This document shows positions 13,680 through 21,097 of a stretch of 24,951 nucleotides of DNA, piece after piece. Position 1 is the first letter of the stretch, and every line of letters starts with the position of its first letter. The notes beneath the pieces were generated by a model that was not told the DNA's origin, did no database searches, and saw only the letters and a list, made by a program, of their open reading frames with translations. A program made the translations under genes and the position numbers. The DNA is from JBMNNU01 sp050942695 (GTDB taxonomy: Bacteria; Chloroflexota; UBA6077), in the NCBI GenBank assembly GCA_050942695.1, contig JBMNNU010000008.1:1-24951 (forward strand), in the 5' to 3' direction.

Positions 13680-15317
13680 ATGATCCAGATACTGATCGAC
13701 AACCCTTTGCTACTGCTGTTCGTAGTTGCGGCTATCGGCTACCCCATCGGCAGGATCAAGGTCTACGGGGTCAGCCTGGGCGTGGCCGCGGTGCTCTTCG
13801 CCGGCCTCGCCGTTGGCGCCCTGAACCCTGAATTGATGCTGCCGGAGATCATCTATACTCTCGGGTTGGTTATATTTGTCTATACCGTTGGGTTGAGTAG
13901 CGGTCCCGGCTTTTTTGCTTCCCTTCAAAGAAAGGGGTTACGGGACAACCTTCTGGTGCTGGGGATGGTTCTTTTTGCGGCAGCCTTGACCATAGTGGCG
14001 GCCGCCTTATTATCGTTGCCCCCTACCATAGCCGCCGGGATGTACGCAGGCAGCCTGACCAATACCCCAGCCCTAGCAGCGGTTGTGGATTTTGTCGGGC
14101 GATACGCTCCTCCCGAGTCGCTCGAGCAGATGCTGGCGGAGCCGGTAGTTGGCTACTCTATCGCTTATCCGATGGGCGTAGTCGCTATGATTGCGGTTGT
14201 GGTCCTGGTACAGCGGCTGTGGCGTGTGGACTACGCCGCCGAGGCTCAGGCGCTTCCGGAATTCGCCATGCACAGGCTGCTTCAAACCCGCACTATCGAA
14301 GTAACCAAACCCGACGGCGTAGGGAAGACGGTCAGGGATCTGATCGAGGAGCAGAACTGGGATGTGGTCTTTACGCGTCTCTGTAGGAATGGCCACGTCT
14401 CACTGGTGGGGGGGAATGTCCAAATACAGATCGGCGATCAGTTGAATGCGGTGGGAGCGCCCGATGAGCTGGATCGGGTGACCGGGTATCTGGGCCGTGC
14501 TCTCGAGCAGCGATTAGATTTCGACCGGAGCGTGCTCGACTACCGACGCATGTTCGTTTCTAACCCGGAAATCGTTAGCCGACAACTGAAGGAGCTAGAC
14601 CTCAAAGGCCGGTTCGGCGCGGTGGTCACCCGTATTCGCCGGGGTGACTTCGAACTGGTGCCCCGAGGCGACACCCGGCTGGAGTTGGGCGACAGTGTGC
14701 GTGTTCTCGCGCGCCGCCCTCAGTTCAATCGGTTAAGGGATGTTTTGGGGGATTCCTATCGAGCCCTGAGCGAGATCGACATACTCAGCTTTAGCCTTGG
14801 CGTAGCGCTGGGATTGCTGATCGGGCTCATTCCGGTGCCCCTGCCTGGTGGCATCGTCTTCAGGTTGGGCATCGCCGGGGGGCCGCTTGTGGTGGCTCTG
14901 GTGCTGGGGCGGTTGGGGAGAACCGGTCCGATAGTCTGGAGCCTGCCCTACGGCGCCAACCTGACGCTGCGGCAGTTAGGACTCGTGCTGTTCCTGGCGG
15001 GCATCGGCACCAGGGCTGGTTTCGCCTTTGTCACCACCCTCACCCAGGGCAACGGGTTCCTGATCTTTCTGGCCGGAGCCACGATCACCGCATTGACTGC
15101 TCTCGGCACCCTCTGGATTGGACACAAGCTTCTCAAGATTCCGATGGGGCTGCTCGTAGGCATGCTTGCCGGCTTACAAACCCAGCCGGCAGTGCTTGGC
15201 TTTTCACTGGAGCAAACCCGCAACGAGCTTCCCAACATCGGCTACGCTGAAGTCTATCCACTGGCGATGATCTCCAAGATACTCGTCGCCCAACTTGTGC
15301 TGACGCTGTTACTGTAA
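13680..15317 (+). CDS. AspT/YidE/YbjL-type transporter with two RCK_C domains
   Basis: A 545-residue inner-membrane protein of the aspartate:alanine exchanger (AAEx) superfamily. The fold is duplicated: about five membrane segments in residues 1-190 and five more in 365-545. Between them lie two soluble RCK_C/TrkA_C-like domains (about 193-272 and 285-365), the usual arrangement. The first repeat holds the family block GLVIFVYTVGLSSGPGFF and the AGMYAGSLTNTPALAAV helix. The second has LGLVLFLAGIGTRAGFAF and GMLAGLQTQPAVLGF. The ATG at 13680 follows GAAGGA at six bases. The family includes aspartate/alanine and dicarboxylate exchangers as well as many orphans, and the RCK_C domains suggest ligand gating. 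The substrate is not assignable; the neighbouring amino-acid degradation genes are only suggestive. Confidence 0.86.
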   Translation: MIQILIDNPLLLLFVVAAIGYPIGRIKVYGVSLGVAAVLFAGLAVGALNPELMLPEIIYTLGLVIFVYTVGLSSGPGFFASLQRKGLRDNLLVLGMVLFAAALTIVAAALLSLPPTIAAGMYAGSLTNTPALAAVVDFVGRYAPPESLEQMLAEPVVGYSIAYPMGVVAMIAVVVLVQRLWRVDYAAEAQALPEFAMHRLLQTRTIEVTKPDGVGKTVRDLIEEQNWDVVFTRLCRNGHVSLVGGNVQIQIGDQLNAVGAPDELDRVTGYLGRALEQRLDFDRSVLDYRRMFVSNPEIVSRQLKELDLKGRFGAVVTRIRRGDFELVPRGDTRLELGDSVRVLARRPQFNRLRDVLGDSYRALSEIDILSFSLGVALGLLIGLIPVPLPGGIVFRLGIAGGPLVVALVLGRLGRTGPIVWSLPYGANLTLRQLGLVLFLAGIGTRAGFAFVTTLTQGNGFLIFLAGATITALTALGTLWIGHKLLKIPMGLLVGMLAGLQTQPAVLGFSLEQTRNELPNIGYAEVYPLAMISKILVAQLVLTLLL

Positions 15318-15501
15318 CAACTAACGAGATATTGGGCATGAGTTACATGGATCTGCCAAAAGGGTGTTTCCTTTCTCCAGACCCCGTGACCGGCTCGGTG
15401 TCGCGTACCGGATCTCTCAGGGCATATCCAACCATAGCAGTTGTTGCGCGCAAGCCAATTTCCAATTGCCCAGCTTTGGGCGGACTGCCTCGCAATTCGC
15501 T

Positions 15502-15534
15502 GGGGAGGGCTGTCGTACCCGACGAGCCCTCCCC
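15502..15534 (-). terminator. Strong hairpin just after the mmsA-like gene
   Basis: GGGGAGGGCT (15502-15511) pairs perfectly with AGCCCTCCCC (15525-15534). Inside it GTCG pairs with CGAC around TACC with one bulged G. It lies 11 bases past the minus-strand stop codon. It lacks a T-tract, so it may act as an mRNA 3'-end stabiliser or factor-assisted terminator. Confidence 0.5.
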
Positions 15535-15545
15535 GAAGCTGTACC

Positions 15546-17066
15546 CTACTGTCTGGTGATGGTTCCCTCCCAGGTAGAGACCTTTTTGACCTTGAGGTCT
15601 TCCTCGGTGAACCAGCGGCTGGTGACGCACTTGGCTTCTGTGTAGAAGGCCACGCCATCGCGACCGAGCACGTGAAGGTCGCCGAAGAAGGACTCCTTAT
15701 GGCCTGAGAATGGGAAGAAGGAGACGGGGACCGGAATGCCCACGTTGATACCGACCATTCCCGCATGCGTCCTACGAGCGAACTCGCGGGCATAGGAACC
15801 CGACTCGGTGAATATGCAGCTTCCGTTGGCGAAGCGGTTGTTGTTGGCGATGGCGAGCGCCTCCTCGAAGTCGGCTACGCGCTTGACGAAGCAGACCGGG
15901 CCGAAGACCTCTTCTTCGCCACAGGACATGCCGGGCTTGACGTGGTCGAAGATGGTAGGGCCGACGAAGAAGCCTCCTTCGTAGCCGGGAACCACGATGT
16001 CGCGACCGTCCAGGATCAGCTCCGCGCCCTCCTGAACGCTCTTATTGATCCAATCGACGACGAACTTCTTGTGCTCTGCGGATACGACGGGTCCAAGCTC
16101 GGTCTTAGGATCGTAGGCGCAGCCGACGACGCGCTCCTTGGCGAAGCGGACCAGGTAATCCACGAACTGATCTGCTACGGCATTCTCCACGCAGACGACT
16201 GGGAGAGCCATGCAGCGCATGCCTGCGCATCCGAATGTGGAGTTAATGATGCCCCTGGCCGCCCTCTCCAAAGAAGCGTCCTTCAGGACGATGCCGTGGT
16301 TCTTTGCCTCGGTCTGGGCCTGTACCCGCTTGCCGTTGGCAGCGGCGACTGAATATACGTGCTTGCCGATGGAGGTGGAGCCGACGAAGGTGACACCACG
16401 TACCGCAGGGTGGGTGAGGAGCAGCTCAGCCTCGTTGCGGCTGCAGGTGAGGAGGTTGACGACTCCCTTGGGGAGGCCGGCTTCCTGGAGCAGCTCGAGC
16501 AGGCGGATACCGGACATTGGAACGAGGCTGGCGGCTTTGATGACCAGGGTGTTGCCTGTGGCGATGCAGAGCGGGACCATCCAGCCGAACGGGATCATGG
16601 CTGGGAAGTTGAAGGGTGCGATCCCAGCGAAGACGCCGAGGGGCTCCCGATACTCGACGGTGTCGTGGCCCGTGGAAACGTTCATGAGGGCAGAGCCCTG
16701 CATCAGCATGGGGGTGGCCATGGCGACTTCGCAGGCCTCGATGATCTTGAAGATCTCCCCTCTCGACTCGTCGAGGTTCTTGCCCAACTCAGTAGAGCAG
16801 ATGCGAGCTAGCTCCTCGATGTGCTGCTCGAGGAGTATCTTCCAGCGGAAGAGGACCTGCGTGCGAACGGCGGCGGGCTTATCGGCCCAGGCGGGGAAGG
16901 CGTTCTGGGCGGAGATGATGGCGGACTCGACCTCCTCAGCGGTACAGGCAGGGGTTTCTGCGATGATCTGGCCGGTTGAGGAGTCTGTGACGGGCATGTA
17001 TCGGCTGGTCTTGCTCTCCAGCCACTCCCCGTCTACACAGTACTTGAGGCGTTTCACTTCAGACAT
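15546..17066 (-). CDS. mmsA: CoA-acylating (methyl)malonate-semialdehyde dehydrogenase
   Basis: A 506-residue aldehyde dehydrogenase of the MmsA/IolA branch. It converts methylmalonate semialdehyde to propionyl-CoA, or malonate semialdehyde to acetyl-CoA, with NAD+ and CoA and loss of CO2. Seen are the catalytic asparagine block GIAPFNFPAMIPFGWMVPLCIATGN (148-172, N153), the nucleotide loop FVGSTSIGKHVYS, EAKNHGIVL (253-261) and the nucleophile region FGCAGMRCMA with C285. The cofactor lysine context is IKAASLVPMSG (K177), unlike the more common KPSE. AAGGAGA lies six bases before the ATG. It follows the aminotransferase gene by 85 bases on the same strand, which fits consecutive steps: transaminate a beta-amino acid, then oxidise the semialdehyde. 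The operon promoter lies upstream of the aminotransferase. Confidence 0.87.
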   Translation of the reverse strand: MSEVKRLKYCVDGEWLESKTSRYMPVTDSSTGQIIAETPACTAEEVESAIISAQNAFPAWADKPAAVRTQVLFRWKILLEQHIEELARICSTELGKNLDESRGEIFKIIEACEVAMATPMLMQGSALMNVSTGHDTVEYREPLGVFAGIAPFNFPAMIPFGWMVPLCIATGNTLVIKAASLVPMSGIRLLELLQEAGLPKGVVNLLTCSRNEAELLLTHPAVRGVTFVGSTSIGKHVYSVAAANGKRVQAQTEAKNHGIVLKDASLERAARGIINSTFGCAGMRCMALPVVCVENAVADQFVDYLVRFAKERVVGCAYDPKTELGPVVSAEHKKFVVDWINKSVQEGAELILDGRDIVVPGYEGGFFVGPTIFDHVKPGMSCGEEEVFGPVCFVKRVADFEEALAIANNNRFANGSCIFTESGSYAREFARRTHAGMVGINVGIPVPVSFFPFSGHKESFFGDLHVLGRDGVAFYTEAKCVTSRWFTEEDLKVKKVSTWEGTITRQ

Positions 17067-17151
17067 CGATCTCTCCTTGCTGCTAAGCGGATATTTGGGA
17101 TAAAGTTGACCACGATATGCGCCGGGAATCGTTCGCCCCAGCTACATTTTT

Positions 17152-18429
17152 CTAGCGGGCTATTTCCAGCGCTGCGTCGATAACCTGTAGCGCCTGGTCG
17201 ATCTGCTCGTCGGTGATCACCAGCGGCGGTTGGAACCGTAGCACGTTTCCATAAATCCCGCCGCTACCTATAAGAACCCCATGCTCCCTGCAGTAGCTTT
17301 TTACCTTGGCTGTAGCCTGGGGAGCCGGGCTCTTCTTCTCGTCGGCTACTAATTCTATCCCAATCATCAACCCCATGCCTCGCACGTCCCCGATGAGCGC
17401 GTGCTTCTCCTTCATCGCCCTGAGCCGGCCCATAACCATTTCCCCCTTCCGCGCGCTCTGGCCGGGGAGGTCTTCGCTCTCCATATAGGCGATGTTGGCC
17501 AGCGCAGCGGCGCAGGAGACAGGGTTGCCGCCGAAGGTGGAGAGGTGGTCGCCCGGCTCGAAGGCGGATGCGATCTCCTCTGTGGTGGTGAAGGCTCCCA
17601 GCGGGTAGCCGTCGGCGATGCCTTTGGCCATGGTCACGGCATCGGGCACAACCCCGAAGTGCTGGAAGGCAAACATTTTTCCGGTTCGACCGAAGCCGCT
17701 CTGGACCTCATCGGCGATCCAGAGGGCGCCGTGCTTCCTGGCGATCCCCACCGCCGTCTGGAAGAACTCTTTAGGCGGCACCAGGATACCGCCCTCCCCC
17801 ATCACCGGTTCGGTTATGAAGGTTGCCACGTCCCCGCTGGTCTGGAAGCGGATCGTATCCTCCAGAGCCTCGGCGCAGGCTAGGCCGCACTGCGGATAGC
17901 TCGAGCGGAAGAGACAGCGGTAGCAGTAGGGCATTGGGGTAAAGGCTGAGCCTGCGGCGTAGGGTCCTCCACCCAGCTTACGGCCTGCCTGGCCGGTGAC
18001 GCTCAGGGTCCCGTAGGTTCGACCGTGAAACGATGCCATCAGGGAGACAGTCTCGCGGCGCCTTGTGTACTTCTTGATGATCCGCAGAGCACCTTCGATA
18101 GCCTCCGCCCCACTATTGCAGAAGAAGCTTTTCTGAAGGGGGGATGGGAGTATCTCGGCGAGCTTCTCGGCCAGGTCCGCGGCGGGCTGCAGGTAGTAGG
18201 AGTAGACGTTGGCGTGGATCAGCTTGTCGATCTGCGCTTTTGCGGCTGCATTGACCTGCTCGTTGCAGTGGCCGGCGTTGACGACGGAGATCCCGGCGAA
18301 GCAGTCGATGTAGCTCTTGCCCTCGATATCGGTGATGACGGCGCCGCGCGCGTGGTCCACAACCACTGGTTCGATGCCCTTTGTGCAGTTGGTGATGACG
18401 TAGCGTTCGTACTTCTCGACGGTGTCCAA
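17152..18429 (-). CDS. Class III PLP aminotransferase, likely omega-amino-acid:pyruvate type
   Basis: A 425-residue fold-type I aminotransferase. The Schiff-base lysine is K269 in VTMAKGIADGYPLGAF, the ring-nitrogen aspartate is D240 in WIADEVQSGFGRTG, and SGAEAIEGALRII (106-118) binds phosphate. It resembles 4-aminobutyrate/alanine-glyoxylate/beta-alanine aminotransferases. A four-cysteine segment, C169/C172/C181/C185 (YCYRC ... CGLAC), sits after the PLP-binding FHGRT and could bind a metal, as in the iron-sulfur GABA aminotransferases, though this is unproven. The start is a TTG at 18429 with AGGAGG exactly six bases upstream. With the downstream semialdehyde dehydrogenase it would feed beta-alanine or beta-aminoisobutyrate into acetyl- or propionyl-CoA. 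Control by the divergent MerR-XRE-cupin regulator is likely. Confidence 0.86.
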   Translation of the reverse strand: MDTVEKYERYVITNCTKGIEPVVVDHARGAVITDIEGKSYIDCFAGISVVNAGHCNEQVNAAAKAQIDKLIHANVYSYYLQPAADLAEKLAEILPSPLQKSFFCNSGAEAIEGALRIIKKYTRRRETVSLMASFHGRTYGTLSVTGQAGRKLGGGPYAAGSAFTPMPYCYRCLFRSSYPQCGLACAEALEDTIRFQTSGDVATFITEPVMGEGGILVPPKEFFQTAVGIARKHGALWIADEVQSGFGRTGKMFAFQHFGVVPDAVTMAKGIADGYPLGAFTTTEEIASAFEPGDHLSTFGGNPVSCAAALANIAYMESEDLPGQSARKGEMVMGRLRAMKEKHALIGDVRGMGLMIGIELVADEKKSPAPQATAKVKSYCREHGVLIGSGGIYGNVLRFQPPLVITDEQIDQALQVIDAALEIAR

Positions 18430-18446
18430 GGCGCACCTCCTAACGG

Positions 18447-18539
18447 CGATTACTGTAAACTTGCAACGATACTGTAAGTAATGCTACTGTAACAAGGAGG
18501 GAGTGGTCTGTCAATCCCCGAATGCTGTAAAATTGCATC
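18447..18539. promoter_or_regulatory. Operator array for the aminotransferase operon
   Basis: TACTGTAA occurs at 18451-18458, 18470-18477 and 18485-18492, and TGCTGTAA at 18523-18530, all in the same orientation. Two of these lie in a longer shared 21-bp element (18447-18467 and 18519-18539, 17 of 21 positions identical) of form CGAWTRCTGTAAAMTTGCAWC, starts 72 bp apart. One copy sits just upstream of the -35, where activators bind. The 18485 unit covers the -10, and the other copy lies downstream. The likely ligand-responsive binder is the MerR-XRE-cupin protein encoded next door; this is inference. Confidence 0.6.
18486..18514 (-). promoter_or_regulatory. Promoter of the aminotransferase-mmsA operon
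   Basis: On the minus strand, TTGACA (18509-18514) is a perfect -35. It is followed after 17 bases by TACAGT (18486-18491), four of six matches to the -10. Transcription would begin near 18479, giving a leader of about 50 bases. The weak -10 is typical of an activated promoter. Confidence 0.6.
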
Positions 18540-18550
18540 GTTGCTGCAAT
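18532..18550. promoter_or_regulatory. ATTGCA-N7-TGCAAT dyad
   Basis: A perfect 6-bp inverted repeat with a seven-base spacer (ATTGCA 18532-18537, TGCAAT 18545-18550). It overlaps the distal 21-bp operator copy and lies about 20 bp upstream of the -35 hexamer. A dyad of this span suits a dimeric helix-turn-helix protein. Confidence 0.45.
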
Positions 18551-18580
18551 GTATTGATCTGCCGTTGCGATCTTGATAGC

Positions 18581-18685
18581 TGTCATCTTGAACGTCGAGC
18601 GAAGAGCCTGCCCTGAGCCTTGCGAAAGGGTCTCCTCGAGCCCTTTTTTAACAACGAGGAGATGCTTCGACAGGCTCAGCATGGC
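18581..18685. repeat. Dispersed hairpin repeat, CTCCTCG type, copy 2
   Basis: It shares TGTCAT(C/T)TTGA, TCTCCTCGAGCCCT and CGAGGAGATGCTTCGACA(A/G)GCTCAGCATGG with the copy at 13493-13573. The 8-bp stem TCTCCTCG (18631-18638) with CGAGGAGA (18655-18662) is kept, while the loop differs in length and sequence and now includes a T-run. It ends directly before the regulator's promoter. Confidence 0.75.
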
Positions 18686-18688
18686 GTC

Positions 18689-18717
18689 TTAACCGCTGTT
18701 GGTGGAATGCAGATACT
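18689..18717 (+). promoter_or_regulatory. Possible promoter of the MerR-XRE-cupin gene
   Basis: TTAACC (18689-18694) and GATACT (18712-18717) are spaced by 17 bases, each four of six matches to the consensus. The transcript would begin near 18724, just ahead of the GGAGGG ribosome site and the GTG start at 18745. It is weak but well placed. Confidence 0.35.
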
Positions 18718-18744
18718 CTGGGAGGGTAAAAGCGGAGGGATACT

Positions 18745-19602
18745 GTGCAAGACGAGGGAAAAATAGGCGCCGTTGAAGGAGCCGATAGCGCCGGTCTTGG
18801 GCCTACCTACTCGCTCGCGGAGGCTGCCAGAATAGCGGGCATCAGCCCCTCTGCGATCCGTTTGTACGAAAAGGAGGGGTTGCTCAGACTCCAGCGGACC
18901 CCCGGAGGCCATCGGTATCTCACGGAGGAAGACCTGAACGTCCTCCGCCACATCCGCGTGCTCCGCAGATCCCAGGGCTTAAAGCTGGGGGCGGTGCGCC
19001 GCGAGCTGCTCCGCGCGGGGCAGATCTCCGCGACAGAAGCAGCCGAGCACGGGCCGGCGATGGATCGGCCGGGGCCGAGGATCCGCGCCCTGAGACAGCA
19101 GCGGGGTGTAACCCTGAAAGAGTTAGCCGACAAGACCGGCCTTTCCGTCTCCTTCCTCTCGTCCTTCGAGCGAGGTTTGACCGGCGTCTCCGTAGCGAAC
19201 CTCCAACGGATCATCGACGTTTGCGGCTCCAGCCTGATCGACGTCTTTGGTGGAGGGGGGGAGCAGCCGCAGAAGCTGGTGAGGGCAAAGGACCGGCCGC
19301 GGCTGACCTTGAACCACGGCGACATCGTGATCGAGGACCTAGTGGTGGTCCCTCGCCAGATCGAAATCCAGATGTGGACCATCCAGCCGGGAGCCGGGAG
19401 CGAGGACGCTTACTCCCATAGAGGGGAAGAGGGGATGTATCTGCTATCGGGGAGCCTGGAGGTCCAGCTCAACGAGGCGGAATTCTACACCCTTCTCCCC
19501 GGCGATTGCCTCTACTTCGCCAGCTCCGATCTTCACCGCTGGCGCAATTCCGGCTCAGAGCCCGCGGTCGTTCTTTGGGTGAACACGCCGCCCACCTTCT
19601 AA
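18745..19602 (+). CDS. Three-domain regulator: MerR HTH, XRE HTH and cupin
   Basis: A 285-residue transcription factor with two different DNA-binding domains and one ligand domain. Residues 21-90 are a MerR-type winged helix (TYSLAEAARIAGISPSAIRLYEKEGLL, then PGGHRYL). Residues 111-166 are an XRE/Cro-type helix-turn-helix (RIRALRQQRGVTLKELADKTGLSVSFLSSFERG). Residues about 205-282 are a cupin barrel (H225, E228, E229, then LLPGD and SDLHRW with H264) that may hold a metal or a small acid. XRE-cupin regulators commonly control amino-acid and polyamine catabolism; an added MerR domain is much less usual. The start is GTG 18745 with GGAGGG six bases upstream. It is divergent from the aminotransferase-mmsA operon and likely controls it through the operator array between them. 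Confidence 0.88.
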   Translation: MQDEGKIGAVEGADSAGLGPTYSLAEAARIAGISPSAIRLYEKEGLLRLQRTPGGHRYLTEEDLNVLRHIRVLRRSQGLKLGAVRRELLRAGQISATEAAEHGPAMDRPGPRIRALRQQRGVTLKELADKTGLSVSFLSSFERGLTGVSVANLQRIIDVCGSSLIDVFGGGGEQPQKLVRAKDRPRLTLNHGDIVIEDLVVVPRQIEIQMWTIQPGAGSEDAYSHRGEEGMYLLSGSLEVQLNEAEFYTLLPGDCLYFASSDLHRWRNSGSEPAVVLWVNTPPTF

Positions 19603-19670
19603 CCCCTACATAACAGCTACTGCCTGCTCATCGGGTGCACCCCAAGTTCCCGGGATGTGCCGGTTTCGGC

Positions 19671-19693
19671 GCCTGGCCATAAATGGGCCAGGC
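19671..19693 (+). terminator. Hairpin downstream of the regulator gene
   Basis: GCCTGGCC (19671-19678) and GGCCAGGC (19686-19693) form a perfect 8-bp stem around ATAAATG. It lies 70 bases after the regulator's stop codon, where a terminator would be expected, but no T-tract follows. It may instead be another palindromic repeat. Confidence 0.35.
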
Positions 19694-19871
19694 TGAGACG
19701 CTCAAGGACGCTAAAGCGCCCTCTTGATAGGTGTGGCAGGGGAATGGCCGATATCCAACGTTACCGGTTCAATGCAAGGCGGCAGGGGACAAGCCACTTG
19801 CCCTACGATACGGTGCCAAGCCCGGTTATGATCGTTGACCAAATATTCGCACACAGCATCGCAAGGGCCGT

Positions 19872-19896
19872 GTGACACGAGCGAGCGCAGCGTCAC
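19872..19896 (-). repeat. Loop-sharing hairpin, third copy (inverted)
   Basis: On the minus strand the arms are GTGACGC and GTGTCAC with loop TGCGCTCGCTC, identical to both loops at 9969-10032. One stem pair is a G-T wobble relative to hairpin 1. This links the two regions as one repeat family. Confidence 0.7.
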
Positions 19897-20011
19897 GCTC
19901 TGCCGGCCCTCCAGATGACGTAGGGGCCGGCGCCCCTGCCGGCCCGGTACCACGTACGTCAGCACCATCCCACGAGGCACCGGACGGGCACGGCGCGCAA
20001 CGCGAGCGAGC

Positions 20012-20035
20012 ACAACGTAGGGGCCCCTACGTTGT
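20012..20035. repeat. 24-bp perfect palindrome
   Basis: ACAACGTAGGGG (20012-20023) is followed directly by its exact reverse complement (20024-20035), with no spacer, and then TTTGG. A spacer-free palindrome of this length can extrude as a cruciform or bind a symmetric protein. It directly abuts a GCGAGCGAGC remnant of the loop-sharing hairpin family. Confidence 0.7.
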
Positions 20036-20093
20036 TTTGGATATAGTGTCCCTTTATTTTGCATAGCACAGAGGTTATGAACAGTGCTAAGCT

Positions 20094-21071
20094 ATGCGTT
20101 CATCAATCACGAGAAGAAGGGGTCAAAGGGTTTTGGCAAAGGGTGCAACTGGTGCTGTTGATGAACGGTTGCCGGACGAGGCGCAGCTTAAGGCCGGGGG
20201 ACTGCCGCTGGATTTGGCCACAATCGCTGCCGTCTTCGTGACCGTGGCTACCTGGGCTTCGGCCTTCGCCGGCATCAGCGCCGCGCTGAATAGTTACGCG
20301 CCGGCCCACATGGCCTTCCTGCGATATCTGCTTGCATCCCTGGCGTTGGGGATCTACGCTGCCTTCATCCGGATGCCGCTGCCAAGGAGGGGCGACCTGC
20401 CGACTATCTTTGTCCTGGGTTCCCTTGGGATCGCCTTCTACAACGTCGCCCTGGGCTACGGCCAGGTTACCATACCGGCGGGCACGGCCAGCCTGCTGGT
20501 CGCATCATCCCCCATCTGGATGGCGCTGCTCGCTGCGGCCATATTCGGAGAGAAGCTTCAAAGATGGGGTTGGGTCGGAATCGCCACCAGCTTTATGGGG
20601 GTGGTGGTGATAACCTTGGGGACCGGAGCGGAGTTCGACATCGACCCGCGGGCTTTGGTAGTGTTGTTGGCCGCGCTCTGCAGCAGCCTCTACTCTCTGG
20701 GGCAGAAACCGCTTCTCAACAGGTACAGTGCTTTTCAATGCACTGCTTACGCAATCTGGGCGGGAACGATCGTGATGGTGCCCTTCGGTCCCGGGACTTT
20801 TGCCAACCTGTGCATAGCCCCCGCCGAGGCTACGGCCGCGGTAATCTACCTTGCCCTTTTCCCAGGGGCGTTGGGCTACGTAACCTGGGCCTATGTCCTA
20901 GCGCGCGTCCCGGCGCCTCGGGCGGGGAGTATGCTGCACCTGATCCCCGCGCTGGCCATGCTGATAGCCTGGTTGTGGTTGGGCGAGGTTCCGACTCTCC
21001 TGTCCCTGGTTGGTGGGGGTCTAGTGATCGGCGGCGTGATCCTGGTCAACACCAGGGGTAAGCAGCGGTAG
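20094..21071 (+). CDS. EamA/DMT-family transporter
   Basis: A 325-residue inner-membrane exporter of the drug/metabolite transporter superfamily, with ten predicted membrane helices in two repeated EamA halves (about 45-180 and 190-322). Family text is clear: WASAFAGISAALNSYAPAHMAFLRYLLASL in the first half, GTASLLVASSPIWMALLAA, and in the second half PGALGYVTWAYVLARVPAPRAGSMLHLIPALAMLIAWLWLGE. The first 40 residues are hydrophilic and longer than usual. The ATG at 20094 has no clear ribosome site, so a downstream TTG near 20133 after AAAGGG is also possible. The next gene follows 26 bases later and is probably cotranscribed. The substrate (amino acid, nucleoside or drug) cannot be assigned. 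Confidence 0.85.
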   Translation: MRSSITRRRGQRVLAKGATGAVDERLPDEAQLKAGGLPLDLATIAAVFVTVATWASAFAGISAALNSYAPAHMAFLRYLLASLALGIYAAFIRMPLPRRGDLPTIFVLGSLGIAFYNVALGYGQVTIPAGTASLLVASSPIWMALLAAAIFGEKLQRWGWVGIATSFMGVVVITLGTGAEFDIDPRALVVLLAALCSSLYSLGQKPLLNRYSAFQCTAYAIWAGTIVMVPFGPGTFANLCIAPAEATAAVIYLALFPGALGYVTWAYVLARVPAPRAGSMLHLIPALAMLIAWLWLGEVPTLLSLVGGGLVIGGVILVNTRGKQR

Positions 21072-21097
21072 CAGTTCAGCAAGAAAGGGGTACGACG

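Larger units (their letters stand above)
18430..18744. other. Divergent control region of the aminotransferase operon
   Basis: The region between the aminotransferase (left) and its likely regulator (right) has no gene. The left 120 bases hold a consensus-like minus-strand promoter and repeated TACTGTAA/TTGCA motifs. The right half is a dispersed hairpin repeat (18581-18685), followed by a weaker plus-strand promoter for the regulator. Confidence 0.6.
19603..20093. other. Gene-free hairpin field
   Basis: About 490 bases with no credible coding region. It holds a series of palindromes: a hairpin at 19671-19693, a loop-sharing hairpin at 19872-19896, a GC stem GGGCCGGC/GCCGGCCC at 19924-19945, a degraded relative of the loop-sharing hairpin near 19996-20015, and a 24-bp perfect palindrome at 20012-20035. 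No convincing promoter for the next gene is visible. Confidence 0.55.

Noticed and set aside
16210..17103. Long open frame (297 codons) on the plus strand opposite the mmsA-like gene
   Set aside because: It is antisense to a clearly conserved aldehyde dehydrogenase; its translation is low-complexity and resembles no family, and it has no ribosome site.
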